Shown here: piece by piece, positions 42,404 to 49,969 of the stretch
How positions within the stretch are numbered: the stretch's first letter is position 1
How the letters are laid out: every line of letters begins with the position of its first letter
NCBI GenBank assembly: GCA_964508025.1
Contig: CAZDSF010000006.1
Location: 22,600 to 86,599, forward strand
Reading direction: 5' to 3'
Origin: JAAZNO01 sp964508025
GTDB taxonomy: Bacteria; Chloroflexota; Anaerolineae; B4-G1; SLSP01
DNA: 64,000 nucleotides
Made by a program: the position numbers and the translations under genes
The notes under the pieces: generated by a model
The model's database searches: none
Seen by the model: the letters and a program-made list of their open reading frames with translations, nothing else
What the model was told of the DNA's origin: nothing

Positions 42404-42691
42404 ATGATACAACGAAACATCGGTGCTCTGGAGCGGGTGTTGCGCGTGATTCTCGGCATCTACGCCATGCTGCTGGGTTTCCTGTTCATCACGGGGCTGG
42501 TCGGGAATCTGCTTGGATTTGTGGGCCTGGTCGCTTTTGCCACGGGCGCTTCTGGCTGGTGCGGCCTTTACGCCTTGTTGGGCCGTCCGGCGCTTCAAGC
42601 CGCGACGTCTGCGCCGGCGGGCGCCTCGCCCGAAACATCGCCAGAAGCCGCCGAGGCTTCGGCCGCCGTTGATGAGGCTCAGGAAGCCTGA
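42404..42691 (+). CDS. DUF2892 (YgaP transmembrane-type) protein
   Basis: 95 aa; the ATG at 42404 follows the reductase stop by 2 nt, with GGAGG inside the preceding gene. It starts MIQRNIGALERVLRVILGIY, the DUF2892 opening, with two membrane helices (about 12-30 and 32-52) and the small GWCGLYALLGRP motif with a Cys. The last 35 residues are Ala/Glu/Pro-rich. DUF2892 domains often accompany rhodanese and thiol-redox genes. The exact role is unknown. Confidence 0.8.
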   Translation: MIQRNIGALERVLRVILGIYAMLLGFLFITGLVGNLLGFVGLVAFATGASGWCGLYALLGRPALQAATSAPAGASPETSPEAAEASAAVDEAQEA

Positions 42692-42724
42692 GTGTGATTC
42701 GCTGATTCTCACAGGAGGATGTCT

Positions 42725-43057
42725 ATGTTCATCAAACCAGTGTCCACTGTGCCGCTCGAACCGGCGCAGGAGGGTATCGGCATTCGTTGGCTCATTGCGG
42801 CGAGGGATGGCGCGCCGAATTTCGCTATGCGCGTCATCGAGGTTGAACCGGGCGTCACCTTCGCGCCGCACGCGCATCCCTGGGAACACGAGATCTACGT
42901 GCTAGAAGGCGAGGGGCTGCTGTTAGGGGCTGAGGGCGAGCAACCCATGGCGCCGGAGCAGGCGATTTTCGTGCCGCCAGATGTGTTACACGGGTATCGG
43001 AATATCGGGGAACGGACGTTGAAATTCATCTGCGTTATCCCCAATCCGCAAGCATAA
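42725..43057 (+). CDS. Cupin-domain protein
   Basis: 110 aa. The ATG at 42725 is 7 nt after AGGAGG, so it is preferred to the ATG at 42719. The single cupin has motif 1 GVTFAPHAHPWEHEIYVLEGEG (two His, then Glu, then a His before it) and motif 2 AIFVPPDVLHGYRNIGE with the fourth ligand His. The metal site (H-x-H, E, H) appears complete. Substrate is unknown. It sits in a tight row of redox-linked genes and may share their promoter. Confidence 0.87.
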   Translation: MFIKPVSTVPLEPAQEGIGIRWLIAARDGAPNFAMRVIEVEPGVTFAPHAHPWEHEIYVLEGEGLLLGAEGEQPMAPEQAIFVPPDVLHGYRNIGERTLKFICVIPNPQA

Positions 43058-43075
43058 CGTTGGAGGTAAGATAGC

Positions 43076-43540
43076 ATGGCAACAGCAAAAGTGACGTGGA
43101 TTGGCCCGGCTTTTCGTTTCACGGCAGAGGCCAACGGCAGCCCAGCCATCATTTTGGATAGCGTCAGCCCGCCCAACGGCACGCACTCTGGCCCCACGCC
43201 GATGGAGCTGATTCTCATGGGCGTTGCCGGGTGCAGCGGTATGGACGTGATCTCGATTCTGACCAAAAAGCGGCAACCGTTCACCGGCTTTCAGATCAAT
43301 GTGACGGCGGAGCGGGCCGACGAGCATCCCATGGTCTATACGCATATACACCTGGAATACGTCGTCTATGGCAAAGGGATCAGTGGAGATGCTGTGGCGC
43401 GCGCGATCGCGCTCTCTGAGGAGAAGTATTGCTCGGTGATGGCGATGTTGCGTCCGGCGGTATCCATCACCAACAGCTATCGCATTGTCGAGGAGCAACC
43501 GCTGCCCAATATGCCGGGCGGTGACGCAGTCGCGCAGTAG
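43076..43540 (+). CDS. OsmC-family peroxidase-like protein
   Basis: 154 aa from the ATG at 43076, GGAGG upstream. OsmC fold with GPTPMELILMGVAGCSGMDV (first Cys, about 53) and LSEEKYCSVMAML (second Cys, about 125), the redox pair of Ohr/OsmC proteins. Such enzymes reduce organic hydroperoxides with lipoyl or other thiols. The last codons and stop (GDAVAQ) are made of the same GCGCAGTAG words that continue downstream, so the C-terminus seems to have been reshaped by repeat growth. It fits the surrounding thiol-redox cluster. Confidence 0.88.
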   Translation: MATAKVTWIGPAFRFTAEANGSPAIILDSVSPPNGTHSGPTPMELILMGVAGCSGMDVISILTKKRQPFTGFQINVTAERADEHPMVYTHIHLEYVVYGKGISGDAVARAIALSEEKYCSVMAMLRPAVSITNSYRIVEEQPLPNMPGGDAVAQ

Positions 43541-43600
43541 CGCGGTCGCGCAGTAGCGCGGTCGCGCAGTAGCGCGGTCGCGTTGTAGCGCAGCCGCGCA
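43528..43600. repeat. 16-bp period word array after OsmC
   Basis: CGCAGTAGCGCGGTCG occurs three times in tandem, then degenerates (CGTTGTAGCGCAGCCG). The array includes the OsmC stop codon. A related array lies at 57816-57890. Confidence 0.75.
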
Positions 43601-43683
43601 GGTCGGCGGATTTTGCCCGTTGGGACGCGGTTCTGACGGGCATTTCGTCTTCCTGCTGCGCTATGAGCCAAGTGGGGGAAGAG

Positions 43684-44253
43684 ATGGTGCGCCGACTCTC
43701 GATTCTGTGGCTGCTGATTCTCGCGACGGCGTTTGCGAGCTGCCGCGCTGCTGCGCCGGCGGATGGCGACGCTGCCGCCGCTCCTACTGCCGCAGCAGAC
43801 GCTGCAACGTCCGCCAATGCTGAGCGGCGGCTTGCGGCGGCCTTCACGCTGACGACGCCCGCAGGCGATACCTTGAGCCTGGAGGATTATCGCGGCAAAC
43901 TGGTGTTGCTCAATTTCTGGGCTACCTGGTGTCCCACCTGCCGGGCGGAGATGGAAACGCTGGAAAACTACTATCAGGCGCATCAGGCAGAAGGGATGGT
44001 CGTGTTGGGCATCAACTACAAAGAAAGCGCCCAGGCAGTTGCCTCCTTTGTTGCGCAACGCGAGCTCACGTTCCCCTTTGTGCTGGATGAGGATGGCAAG
44101 ATCGCTGCGGCTTACGGGGTGGTGGGCTTGCCGGTCTCGTACTTTATTGATTGTGAGGGGCGGGTGATCGGTTTCTGGCCCGGCGCCGTCACCGATGCTT
44201 TTTTGGAACAGACATTGACGCCTTTTCTGGCAGAGTGTGCGGTTGAACAATAA
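43684..44253 (+). CDS. TlpA/ResA-like lipoprotein thioredoxin
   Basis: 189 aa from the ATG at 43684, which follows GGGGGAAG; an in-frame ATG at 43663 has no ribosome binding site. Signal: VRRLSILWLLILATAFASC, a lipobox-like end with Cys near residue 20, then an Ala/Pro linker. The thioredoxin domain has LVLLNFWATWCPTCRAEME (CPTC), VLDEDGKIAAAYGVVGLPVSYFID and a cis-Pro. It should reduce or oxidise thiols outside the cytoplasmic membrane, for example in cytochrome c maturation. Confidence 0.88.
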   Translation: MVRRLSILWLLILATAFASCRAAAPADGDAAAAPTAAADAATSANAERRLAAAFTLTTPAGDTLSLEDYRGKLVLLNFWATWCPTCRAEMETLENYYQAHQAEGMVVLGINYKESAQAVASFVAQRELTFPFVLDEDGKIAAAYGVVGLPVSYFIDCEGRVIGFWPGAVTDAFLEQTLTPFLAECAVEQ

Positions 44254-44264
44254 CGGAGTAACGC

Positions 44265-44720
44265 ATGGATAACACAGACTCACAAAAACCAAACGGTTGG
44301 CAGGTTTTCTGGAAGGAAAACTGGCTCGTGATCCTCGTGGTGTTGGGGATGGCGACCGCTTATCTGGTTTTGCGCACCCCGCGCGAGGCTTTTGCTTCCA
44401 CCGAAGCGCTGCAAGCCCGGCTGCAATCCGGGCAACCCACCATTGTGACGTTCTACTCGAATTCCTGTAGTATCTGTTTGATTTCCAAACCGAGAGTGGA
44501 TCGGCTGGAAGTGGAGCTTCAAGGACGGGCAACGGTTCTGCGGCTGGATGTGAAGGATCCCCTGGTACAGCCGTTGGCGGCGGCGTGGCGCGTCTATGGC
44601 GTGCCGACCTTCTTTGTGGTGGATGGCGCCGGGACGCCGGTCTATGCGCGCGCGGGTGCGCCGGATATCGAAGGGCTAAAGGCGGCCGTGGCGAACCTGG
44701 AAGCCGGATCCGGGCAGTAA
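44265..44720 (+). CDS. Membrane-anchored thioredoxin-domain protein
   Basis: 151 aa from the ATG at 44265, 11 nt after the TlpA-like gene. One membrane helix (NWLVILVVLGMATAYLVL, about residues 19-36) places the thioredoxin domain outside. The active site is YSNSCSICLISKP (CSIC, about 68-71), with VYGVPTFFVVD as the cis-Pro strand. It probably works with the preceding lipoprotein as a thiol-disulfide pair on the outer face. A strong terminator follows. Confidence 0.85.
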   Translation: MDNTDSQKPNGWQVFWKENWLVILVVLGMATAYLVLRTPREAFASTEALQARLQSGQPTIVTFYSNSCSICLISKPRVDRLEVELQGRATVLRLDVKDPLVQPLAAAWRVYGVPTFFVVDGAGTPVYARAGAPDIEGLKAAVANLEAGSGQ

Positions 44721-44736
44721 ACGGTCAGATAGATAG

Positions 44737-44771
44737 CCAGCGGCGACCGGATGGATTCCGGTCGCCGCTGG
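44737..44771 (+). terminator. Terminator of the redox cluster
   Basis: CCAGCGGCGACCGG (44737-44750), a 7-nt loop, then its complement (44758-44771) and TCGTTT. It is a perfect 14-bp GC-rich stem. Confidence 0.8.
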
Positions 44772-44808
44772 TCGTTTGGGCGCTGCGCGTGGCCGCTGCG
44801 CCGGGAGT

Positions 44809-45117
44809 TCAGAACTGGAAGCCGCCTCGCAGCGGGACAACGCGATGGCGGTAGTCTTTGATGAATGCAGCCAGTTTACGCCGCAGTTTAGCCCAGGTAT
44901 CCGAATTCAGAAACGTCTTGAGGGTTTCCAGATCGTCGGCGACAAAGCCCATCGTCACTTCGGGCCAGTTTCCGTAGATGGTGTACCACGCTTCGGAGGG
45001 CTGCAGGTTGGCTTTGAGCATGGATTCGGGGAATTCCTGGGTGATGAACTGCAAGTAGGATTCCTCGCGCCCAGAGCGGATATTCCAGCTGAGCAGCAAT
45101 TTGACCGGTTGGTTCAT
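44809..45117 (-). CDS. Hypothetical protein, dimeric alpha/beta-barrel-like
   Basis: 102 aa from the ATG at 45117. It starts MNQPVKLLLSWNIRSGREES and contains FITQEFPESMLKANLQPSEAW and DLETLKTFLNSDTWAKLRRKL. The pattern of one strand, a helix, then EVTMGFVADDLETL resembles NIPSNAP/antibiotic-monooxygenase-like ferredoxin folds, but the link is weak. Trp and Tyr are frequent. Lies 21 nt after the Yip1-type gene on the same strand, probably as an operon. Confidence 0.65.
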   Translation of the reverse strand: MNQPVKLLLSWNIRSGREESYLQFITQEFPESMLKANLQPSEAWYTIYGNWPEVTMGFVADDLETLKTFLNSDTWAKLRRKLAAFIKDYRHRVVPLRGGFQF

Positions 45118-45138
45118 CAGCGTCCCCTTCCGTTCTTG

Positions 45139-45921
45139 TTATATGCCCCAGATCAGCAGGGCGCTCAGTTGGCGGATGATCTGATCCATTGAGACGCCGG
45201 CAAGTGCAACGATCACGATGCCGACGCAGCAGGCGAAGAGGAAGATCACCGCGCCGGGAATCAGGATGGCGGCGAAGCCCTTGCCCAGAGAGAAGCGCTG
45301 CGCTGCCGCAACGGCCATGGCCGAGAGCACCAGATTGTACACGCTCAATCCGAAGATCACCACACCCACGAGCAGGCTGAGGATCGCGCCTAATACGGGA
45401 ATGCGCCCGCCGAGATTGCTGAACAATTGGAATCCCGCTGTGACCAGGGTCAGGGGCGCGGATGCGGCCGTCATCAGAAAGAATGTCTGGGTGAAGTTGC
45501 CCTCGCCCTGGAGCAGCTTCGCCACGAGATAAACCAATCCAATACCGATAAACGCGCCTAGCAGGAGGGAGGCAACCGCTGTGGGAATGCCGCACAGCAA
45601 TGTGGCGCCTATGGGCGCGCGCGTGGCCCCCATGAATGGGAGCAGTTCGCGGCGCATTTCCGGCGGCAAGTATTGCAGCATATTGACGCTGCTGCGCATC
45701 ACAGTCGTGGAGAGGATGTTGAGCACGCTGGCGATGCCGGTGCTGAGCAGCAACCACAGGATGGCGCGCCCGAGCTCCGCTTCGCTGCGGTAGCGGGCGA
45801 ACGTGTTCACCGCGGGTGAGAGGAGGACGTTCTGCCAGATCTGCAGCGTCGGGGTCTTCGCGCCGTTTGGAGGCGGCGCGGGCGGATAACTGGTGTAATT
45901 CGGGGGTTGTTCGTAAGCCAT
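45139..45921 (-). CDS. Yip1-family membrane protein
   Basis: 260 aa from the ATG at 45921, with GGAG 7 nt upstream (an adjoining ATG at 45924 is possible). A Pro/Tyr-rich start (YEQPPNYTSYPPAPPPNGAK) precedes IWQNVLLSPAVNTFARY. Five membrane helices follow, including LLCGIPTAVASLLLGAFIGI and VLGAILSLLVGVVIFGLSVY. The helix pattern and YNLVLSAMAVAAAQRFSLGK-type loop match the Yip1 domain. Bacterial Yip1 proteins have no defined role. Confidence 0.75.
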   Translation of the reverse strand: MAYEQPPNYTSYPPAPPPNGAKTPTLQIWQNVLLSPAVNTFARYRSEAELGRAILWLLLSTGIASVLNILSTTVMRSSVNMLQYLPPEMRRELLPFMGATRAPIGATLLCGIPTAVASLLLGAFIGIGLVYLVAKLLQGEGNFTQTFFLMTAASAPLTLVTAGFQLFSNLGGRIPVLGAILSLLVGVVIFGLSVYNLVLSAMAVAAAQRFSLGKGFAAILIPGAVIFLFACCVGIVIVALAGVSMDQIIRQLSALLIWGI

Positions 45922-45960
45922 CATCAAACTCCTTTCACTGACAATCACTTTCCGACGGGA

Positions 45961-46740
45961 CTATTCTCCCAACAGGGTCAATAGCTCCTGCGCTTGCTGT
46001 GCCCACACTGGGGGTGGGTTGGCGGCGAGACAGCGTTGGAGCATCTCTCTCGCGCCCTCGAAGTCGCCGGTAAGGGCGTAGATGCGGCCCAGGGCAAAGA
46101 GCGCTTCGGGCATTGTGGGCGCGGCGGCAACGGCTTGCTCAAGGATAACAATCGCCTGTGGCACATCGTTCTCCAGCAAGGAGACGTTGCCCAGGCCCAC
46201 CAGCACTTCGGCTTTGCCGGGCGCCAGTTCCAGCGCGCGCTCGAATTCTGCGCGGGCCAGATCGAGCTTCTCTTGCAGGGGCGCTGCGCTATCCGGCGGC
46301 AGCGATTGCAGCAGATAGGCGGCGCCTAGCTGGTAATGTGTATCGGGATCGCTGTCATCTATCGCCAACGCGGCCTGGAATTCCTTGACGGCGGTATCGA
46401 GATCATCCATCTGAATTGCCAGGGCGCCCAGGTTGTGATGGACAGCAGCGGCGCGCTCAGGATCCAGCTTGAGGGTGCGGTTGAAGGCTTCGCGCGCTTT
46501 CTCGTAGGCGCCGGTCTTGAAGTATGCTACGCCAAGCAGAAAGTGCGCTTCAGCGTTTTCGCGCTCCTGCTTCACCGCTGCTTCCAACGCCTTGATCGCG
46601 CCATCATACTGCCCGGCATCCATTTGGGCTTTGATGGCGTCGAGGTCTACCGGCGGGGCGGCTTCTCTTGCGCCGCAGCCCGCGAGCAGCATCAGGATGG
46701 TCAGCGCCAGCAGGCTCGTCATCAGCAATCGCTTCAGCAT
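45961..46740 (-). CDS. TPR-repeat lipoprotein
   Basis: 259 aa from the ATG at 46740. Signal MLKRLLMTSLLALTILMLLAGC with a clear lipobox (LAGC, Cys22). About five or six tetratricopeptide repeats fill the rest, for example AEAHFLLGVAYFKTGAYEKA and PEALFALGRIYALTGDFEGA. It is expected on the outer face of the membrane as a protein-binding scaffold. It lies 21 nt after the MBL-fold gene stop (46762), so they may be co-transcribed. Confidence 0.88.
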   Translation of the reverse strand: MLKRLLMTSLLALTILMLLAGCGAREAAPPVDLDAIKAQMDAGQYDGAIKALEAAVKQERENAEAHFLLGVAYFKTGAYEKAREAFNRTLKLDPERAAAVHHNLGALAIQMDDLDTAVKEFQAALAIDDSDPDTHYQLGAAYLLQSLPPDSAAPLQEKLDLARAEFERALELAPGKAEVLVGLGNVSLLENDVPQAIVILEQAVAAAPTMPEALFALGRIYALTGDFEGAREMLQRCLAANPPPVWAQQAQELLTLLGE

Positions 46741-46761
46741 GGCTTGCTCTCCTTCTCCGAT

Positions 46762-47424
46762 TTATGCGCCATTCCCTTTTTGCGGCTCCAGCAATATGAT
46801 CTGGGTTTCTTCGGGGATGGCGCCAGATGAAAGTTTGAGGCTGGACTGCGTTTCGGGATTGGCAACGCCCATCTCTTTGAGGAAGCGGCTCACCGATTTG
46901 CGTTCGAGGAGCAGATCGGGGGTTTTGTAGTTCATGGGAATAACGATGTTGGGTTCGATGAGGCTGACGACTTCCGAGGCCATCGAAGGGCTAAGCCCAT
47001 CGGGAATGCCCACGGGAATCAGCAGGACGTGAACCGTCCCCAAGCCCTCGATGCGCGACTGGCTGGGGACGTGGCCCAGCTCGCCGAGATGGCAGATGGT
47101 GAACGCGCCGAGGTCGTAAGTGTAGATGATATTCTCTCCGTGCTCGGCGCCTTTTTGCCGGTCGCGGTACGAGGGGATGGCCGTGATGAAAAGCCCGCCA
47201 ATTTCGTATTCACCGGGGCTTGCCAGGGTGCGCGTGGGGCCGCGAAAGCGGGGCCAGGAGACTTCGCGCGGATCATCTACAGGCTGGCTCAGGGTGACGA
47301 TCTCGGCGCGCGCGCGCGGCAGCGCATAGCCGCTGGCGCCTTCATCGAAGGGATCGGTGATAACGGCGGGATAGTTGCGCTCGACAATGCGAAAACAGCC
47401 CAGACCATACCAGGTGATTTCCAT
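46762..47424 (-). CDS. MBL-fold (UPF0173/Lactamase_B_3-like) protein
   Basis: 220 aa from the ATG at 47424, GGAG 10 nt upstream. It starts MEITWYGLGCFRI, the usual opening of this family, which normally reads WxGHxxF. IVTLSQPVDD stands where THxHxDH is expected, so most zinc ligands are absent. The later motif ICHLGELGHV is kept, as is VLLIPVG. It is probably a non-catalytic or altered member. A heptad-type repeat abuts its ribosome binding site. Confidence 0.78.
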   Translation of the reverse strand: MEITWYGLGCFRIVERNYPAVITDPFDEGASGYALPRARAEIVTLSQPVDDPREVSWPRFRGPTRTLASPGEYEIGGLFITAIPSYRDRQKGAEHGENIIYTYDLGAFTICHLGELGHVPSQSRIEGLGTVHVLLIPVGIPDGLSPSMASEVVSLIEPNIVIPMNYKTPDLLLERKSVSRFLKEMGVANPETQSSLKLSSGAIPEETQIILLEPQKGNGA

Positions 47425-47444
47425 CCATTGCTCCTATGAGATTG

Positions 47445-47512
47445 TAGTGGGTGAGCAGTGAGGGGTGAGCAATTTGGGTATGGCGAACTGCGTTCTGCTC
47501 ACTACTCGCTGC
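47445..47512. repeat. Heptad-type dispersed repeat, copy 3 (family A)
   Basis: On the minus strand it reads GCTCACC, CCTCACT, GCTCACC, CACTACA, ATCTCAT, exactly in 7-bp units, and then the ribosome binding site AGGAG of the MBL gene. It is related to 1115-1184 and 7561-7626. Confidence 0.75.
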
Positions 47513-47610
47513 GAACTATTTTCATCAATGGGGCTGTACCCAGGTTCGGTAGCACTCCAGTGACTTCCTAGATTATACCCAAAGGCAAAGAAATGGGAAA
47601 TGCCGCGTGT

Positions 47611-48897
47611 TCACTGCTCCTGGTTTTCCAGCTTGCGCCGCAAGCACAGCTTGCGCCGCAATCGCGTTTCGCGATGTCGCAGCTCGCTCAGCGTCTGTTC
47701 GCGGGCCAGCCCGCGCGGCAGGTTGGCGGCGCGGGCCAGGGCGCGCTCGGTCTCGGCGAGTGCGGCGGCGATGTCGCGCGCGGTCCACTCGAAGTATTTG
47801 GCGCGCTCTACCAGCGGCTCAATGGCGCGGGGCAGCCGTTCTGCCCAACATTGCCACAGGTCGAGCGCGGCTTCCCACGCTTCGGCCTGCTTGCGGCGCA
47901 ACGCCAAAGCCTGCCACAACCGGGCAGCGACATCGGCGGACAAGGTATCCTCTTCCAGCGCGTGTTGCCAGGCGCGCTCCGCCTCTTCCAGGCAGCCGGC
48001 GCGCTCGTAGAGTCGTCCGATGCCGACCCATTCGCTGGCAGCGATTTTCGAAGCGTCGGAGAGCTGTGCGCGCCGGGCGCAATGTACCAGCAGCGTCACC
48101 ATACTCAGCACATCGAACTCATTGTGATAGAAGATGCGCCGAATTTCATCGGTGCGGCCTGTGAGCAGGTATTCGCGGTAAGCGGCGGGAATCAGCCAGG
48201 AGGGAAGATCTGTTTCGGTGCGCTTGATGCCGAGGACTTCGGTCTCCAGCGCTCCCAGTCGCCGCGAGGGCAGATGCTTGCGCCAGAGCACTCGCGCTAT
48301 TGTGAGCAGATCCAGATGCGGCAGCGCGCGCCAGAGCGGCGCCATCCGTTGCAGGATGAAGCGGCTTTCCAGCAACGGCAAATCGAAGCCGGCGCCGTTG
48401 AAGGTGACGAGTCCCGTAACCCCTTGCAGCAGTTCCGCGAGGTAGTGGAGCGCCGCGCGTTCCTCATCGGGGTTGCGCAAGAAGATCAGATGCAGGGCGA
48501 CGCCATCGCCTTCCCAGACGCCGACGCCGGTGAGGAAGACCAGCGTCCCCGCGCCGCCCGCCAGCCCGGTCGTCTCGGTATCGAGAAAGGCGGGCCGCGC
48601 GCCGAGCTCGCCGCCGCCGAGCAGTGCGAGCGCCTGCGGCGGCAGATCGCGCACGTCTCCGAGCGCGTAGGCGCCGTGAGCGTGTTCCGCCGGGTAACGG
48701 CGCCGCCAGACCCAGGCCGGGCCATGGGGTGTGGCAACCATCTCCCCTGGCAGCGGATCGGTACCAGGCGCGGAGGCGGGCGCGCCTACCGCGTCGGGCT
48801 TATCGGCGGGCGCGTGCGGCGGGAGTGCTGGCTTGAGATTTTGCACCCCTTTGACCACGCCCAGGCGGCGAAGTTTGCGTTGTAGATTGGGATCCAT
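47611..48897 (-). CDS. DnaQ-fold 3'-5' exonuclease (YprB/RNase_H_2 type) with helical tail
   Basis: 428 aa from the ATG at 48897 (MDPNLQRKLRRLGVVKG). Exonuclease motifs: FLDTETTGLAGGAGTLVFL (Asp, Glu; about 107-125), VTFNGAGFDLPLLESRF (Asp, about 163-179) and YHNEFDVLSMVTLL (Asp, about 262-275), which suits the DEDD pattern of the YprB family. The C-terminal 150 residues are helical, TPR-like. It probably trims nucleic acid 3' ends; the substrate is unknown. It is divergent from the tRNA-Gly gene. Confidence 0.85.
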   Translation of the reverse strand: MDPNLQRKLRRLGVVKGVQNLKPALPPHAPADKPDAVGAPASAPGTDPLPGEMVATPHGPAWVWRRRYPAEHAHGAYALGDVRDLPPQALALLGGGELGARPAFLDTETTGLAGGAGTLVFLTGVGVWEGDGVALHLIFLRNPDEERAALHYLAELLQGVTGLVTFNGAGFDLPLLESRFILQRMAPLWRALPHLDLLTIARVLWRKHLPSRRLGALETEVLGIKRTETDLPSWLIPAAYREYLLTGRTDEIRRIFYHNEFDVLSMVTLLVHCARRAQLSDASKIAASEWVGIGRLYERAGCLEEAERAWQHALEEDTLSADVAARLWQALALRRKQAEAWEAALDLWQCWAERLPRAIEPLVERAKYFEWTARDIAAALAETERALARAANLPRGLAREQTLSELRHRETRLRRKLCLRRKLENQEQ

Positions 48898-48939
48898 GGC
48901 CGTATCATACCACAAAACAGCAAAACCCTGACTGGACGC

Positions 48940-48967
48940 TTGTCAAATCTTTCGCCTGTGGTATAAT
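48940..48967 (+). promoter_or_regulatory. tRNA-Gly promoter
   Basis: TTGTCA (48940-48945), 16-bp spacer, TATAAT (48962-48967), about 20 bp before the tRNA 5' end. Confidence 0.8.
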
Positions 48968-48987
48968 TTTGCTCGTTGGATTGTGTT

Positions 48988-49059
48988 GCGGGTATAGTTC
49001 AGTGGTAGAACGCTTGCTTCCCAAGCAAGATGTCAAGGGTTCGAATCCCTTTACCCGCT
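48988..49059 (+). tRNA. tRNA-Gly (anticodon CCC)
   Basis: A 72-nt cloverleaf. Acceptor stem GCGGGTA pairs with TACCCGC. D-arm has TTCAGTGGTAGAA. The anticodon stem CTTGC/GCAAG closes the loop TTCCCAA, giving anticodon CCC. The T-arm is AGGG-TTCGAAT-CCCT. CCA is not encoded. It has its own promoter and a terminator two bases downstream, so it is a single-gene unit reading GGG codons. Confidence 0.96.
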
Positions 49060-49060
49060 C

Positions 49061-49090
49061 AATCGCCCGGTAGGCAACTACCGGGCGATT
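49061..49090 (+). terminator. tRNA-Gly terminator
   Basis: AATCGCCCGGTAG, loop GCAA, CTACCGGGCGATT, then TGTTTT: a 13-bp stem with a T-rich tail. Confidence 0.85.
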
Positions 49091-49111
49091 TGTTTTGGGA
49101 TAGCGACGGAA

Positions 49112-49603
49112 TCAGGCTTCGCTGCTGCGCGGGGCGCGCCCGGTTGGATCGGGACCGTAGCTGGGTACCGGCGCGTGGCACTGGGGGCAGCGGCTCTCGT
49201 ACCAGCTGAAGGGGGCGCCGCAAGCGCATGTCCACCGCTGCGCCTGGAGATCGAGCCAGGTTTCCGGATCGTTGGCTTGCAGGAGCGCCAGGTTCTGCTG
49301 AATGTCGCGGTGATGTAGCCGCCCATCGTCCCGAAAGGCGAGCAGTTGAGGGCAAGGGTACGCTTCACAGTCCTCGCAATGGAGGCAGCCCCGGCTTTCG
49401 GCGCAGGCGCGGAGCACGCAGGCCGCGCAGCCTGGATGCATGTATCGCTTTTCGGAGCGGCAGCCCAGGCAGGTGAAATCCGTCTGGGCGTGCGATGGCA
49501 GCGGTCGAAGATGCGCGCCTTCAGGAAAGGCGGCATGGTAGTGATAGCAGGCGCCGCAATACAGGCCGCAGACGCCGATCAAGTTTCGATTGTGCAGGTC
49601 CAT
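49112..49603 (-). CDS. Cysteine-rich DUF3795-like protein
   Basis: 163 aa from the ATG at 49603. It starts with IGVCGLYCGACYHY, the DUF3795 signature, followed by FTCLGCRS, CAACVLRAC and CLHCEDCEAYPCPQL. There are at least 17 Cys, and the C-terminal WTCACGAPFSWYESRCPQCHAP has a zinc-ribbon look. Metal (zinc) or Fe-S binding is expected. No function is known. It shares a strand with the upstream receiver gene (12-nt gap). Confidence 0.78.
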   Translation of the reverse strand: MDLHNRNLIGVCGLYCGACYHYHAAFPEGAHLRPLPSHAQTDFTCLGCRSEKRYMHPGCAACVLRACAESRGCLHCEDCEAYPCPQLLAFRDDGRLHHRDIQQNLALLQANDPETWLDLQAQRWTCACGAPFSWYESRCPQCHAPVPSYGPDPTGRAPRSSEA

Positions 49604-49615
49604 GACCGTCCTTTC

Positions 49616-49969
49616 TCAGCCCAGGAATTGTTGTACTGTAGAGAGCAGAAATTCGGGGGGATCGCCTTTGCTCACGAAGGCGTCGGCGCCGGCAGCAAGG
49701 GCGTTGGAACGCGCTTCGCTGCGGCTGCTGAGAGCAATCACGGTGAGCATGGCGTTATCGGCGCGCAAATCTTCCAATGTTAACAGGCAGTCCCGGCACG
49801 GGAGCTCCCAATCCAATAGCAGCATATCAGGTTGCTCTTTGTGTAGCAGCTCGAGGACTTCGGTCATGCCGCCCGCTTCTCCGACGACGACAATATCGGC
49901 GCGTTCTTCCAGCAGTAGATGCAGCGCTGAACGGACTTGGGGTTGATCATCGGCGATGAGCACGCGCAT
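49616..49969 (-). CDS. Single-domain response regulator
   Basis: 117 aa from the ATG at 49969, with GAGGAG 7-8 nt upstream; a longer in-frame extension is not needed. A receiver only: MRVLIADDQPQVRSALHLL (acidic pair), MLLLDWELPCRDC (phosphoacceptor Asp, about residue 54), the Ser/Thr position in VIALSSRSEA and the Lys in FVSKGDP. It lacks an output domain and resembles NarL-type receivers. It may serve as a phosphate sink or protein-interaction switch for the nearby kinase. Confidence 0.87.
   Translation of the reverse strand: MRVLIADDQPQVRSALHLLLEERADIVVVGEAGGMTEVLELLHKEQPDMLLLDWELPCRDCLLTLEDLRADNAMLTVIALSSRSEARSNALAAGADAFVSKGDPPEFLLSTVQQFLG

Noticed and set aside
47593..48885. A 430-codon plus-strand open frame
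   Set aside because: It is the antisense shadow of the DnaQ-fold exonuclease gene, whose catalytic motifs are intact.
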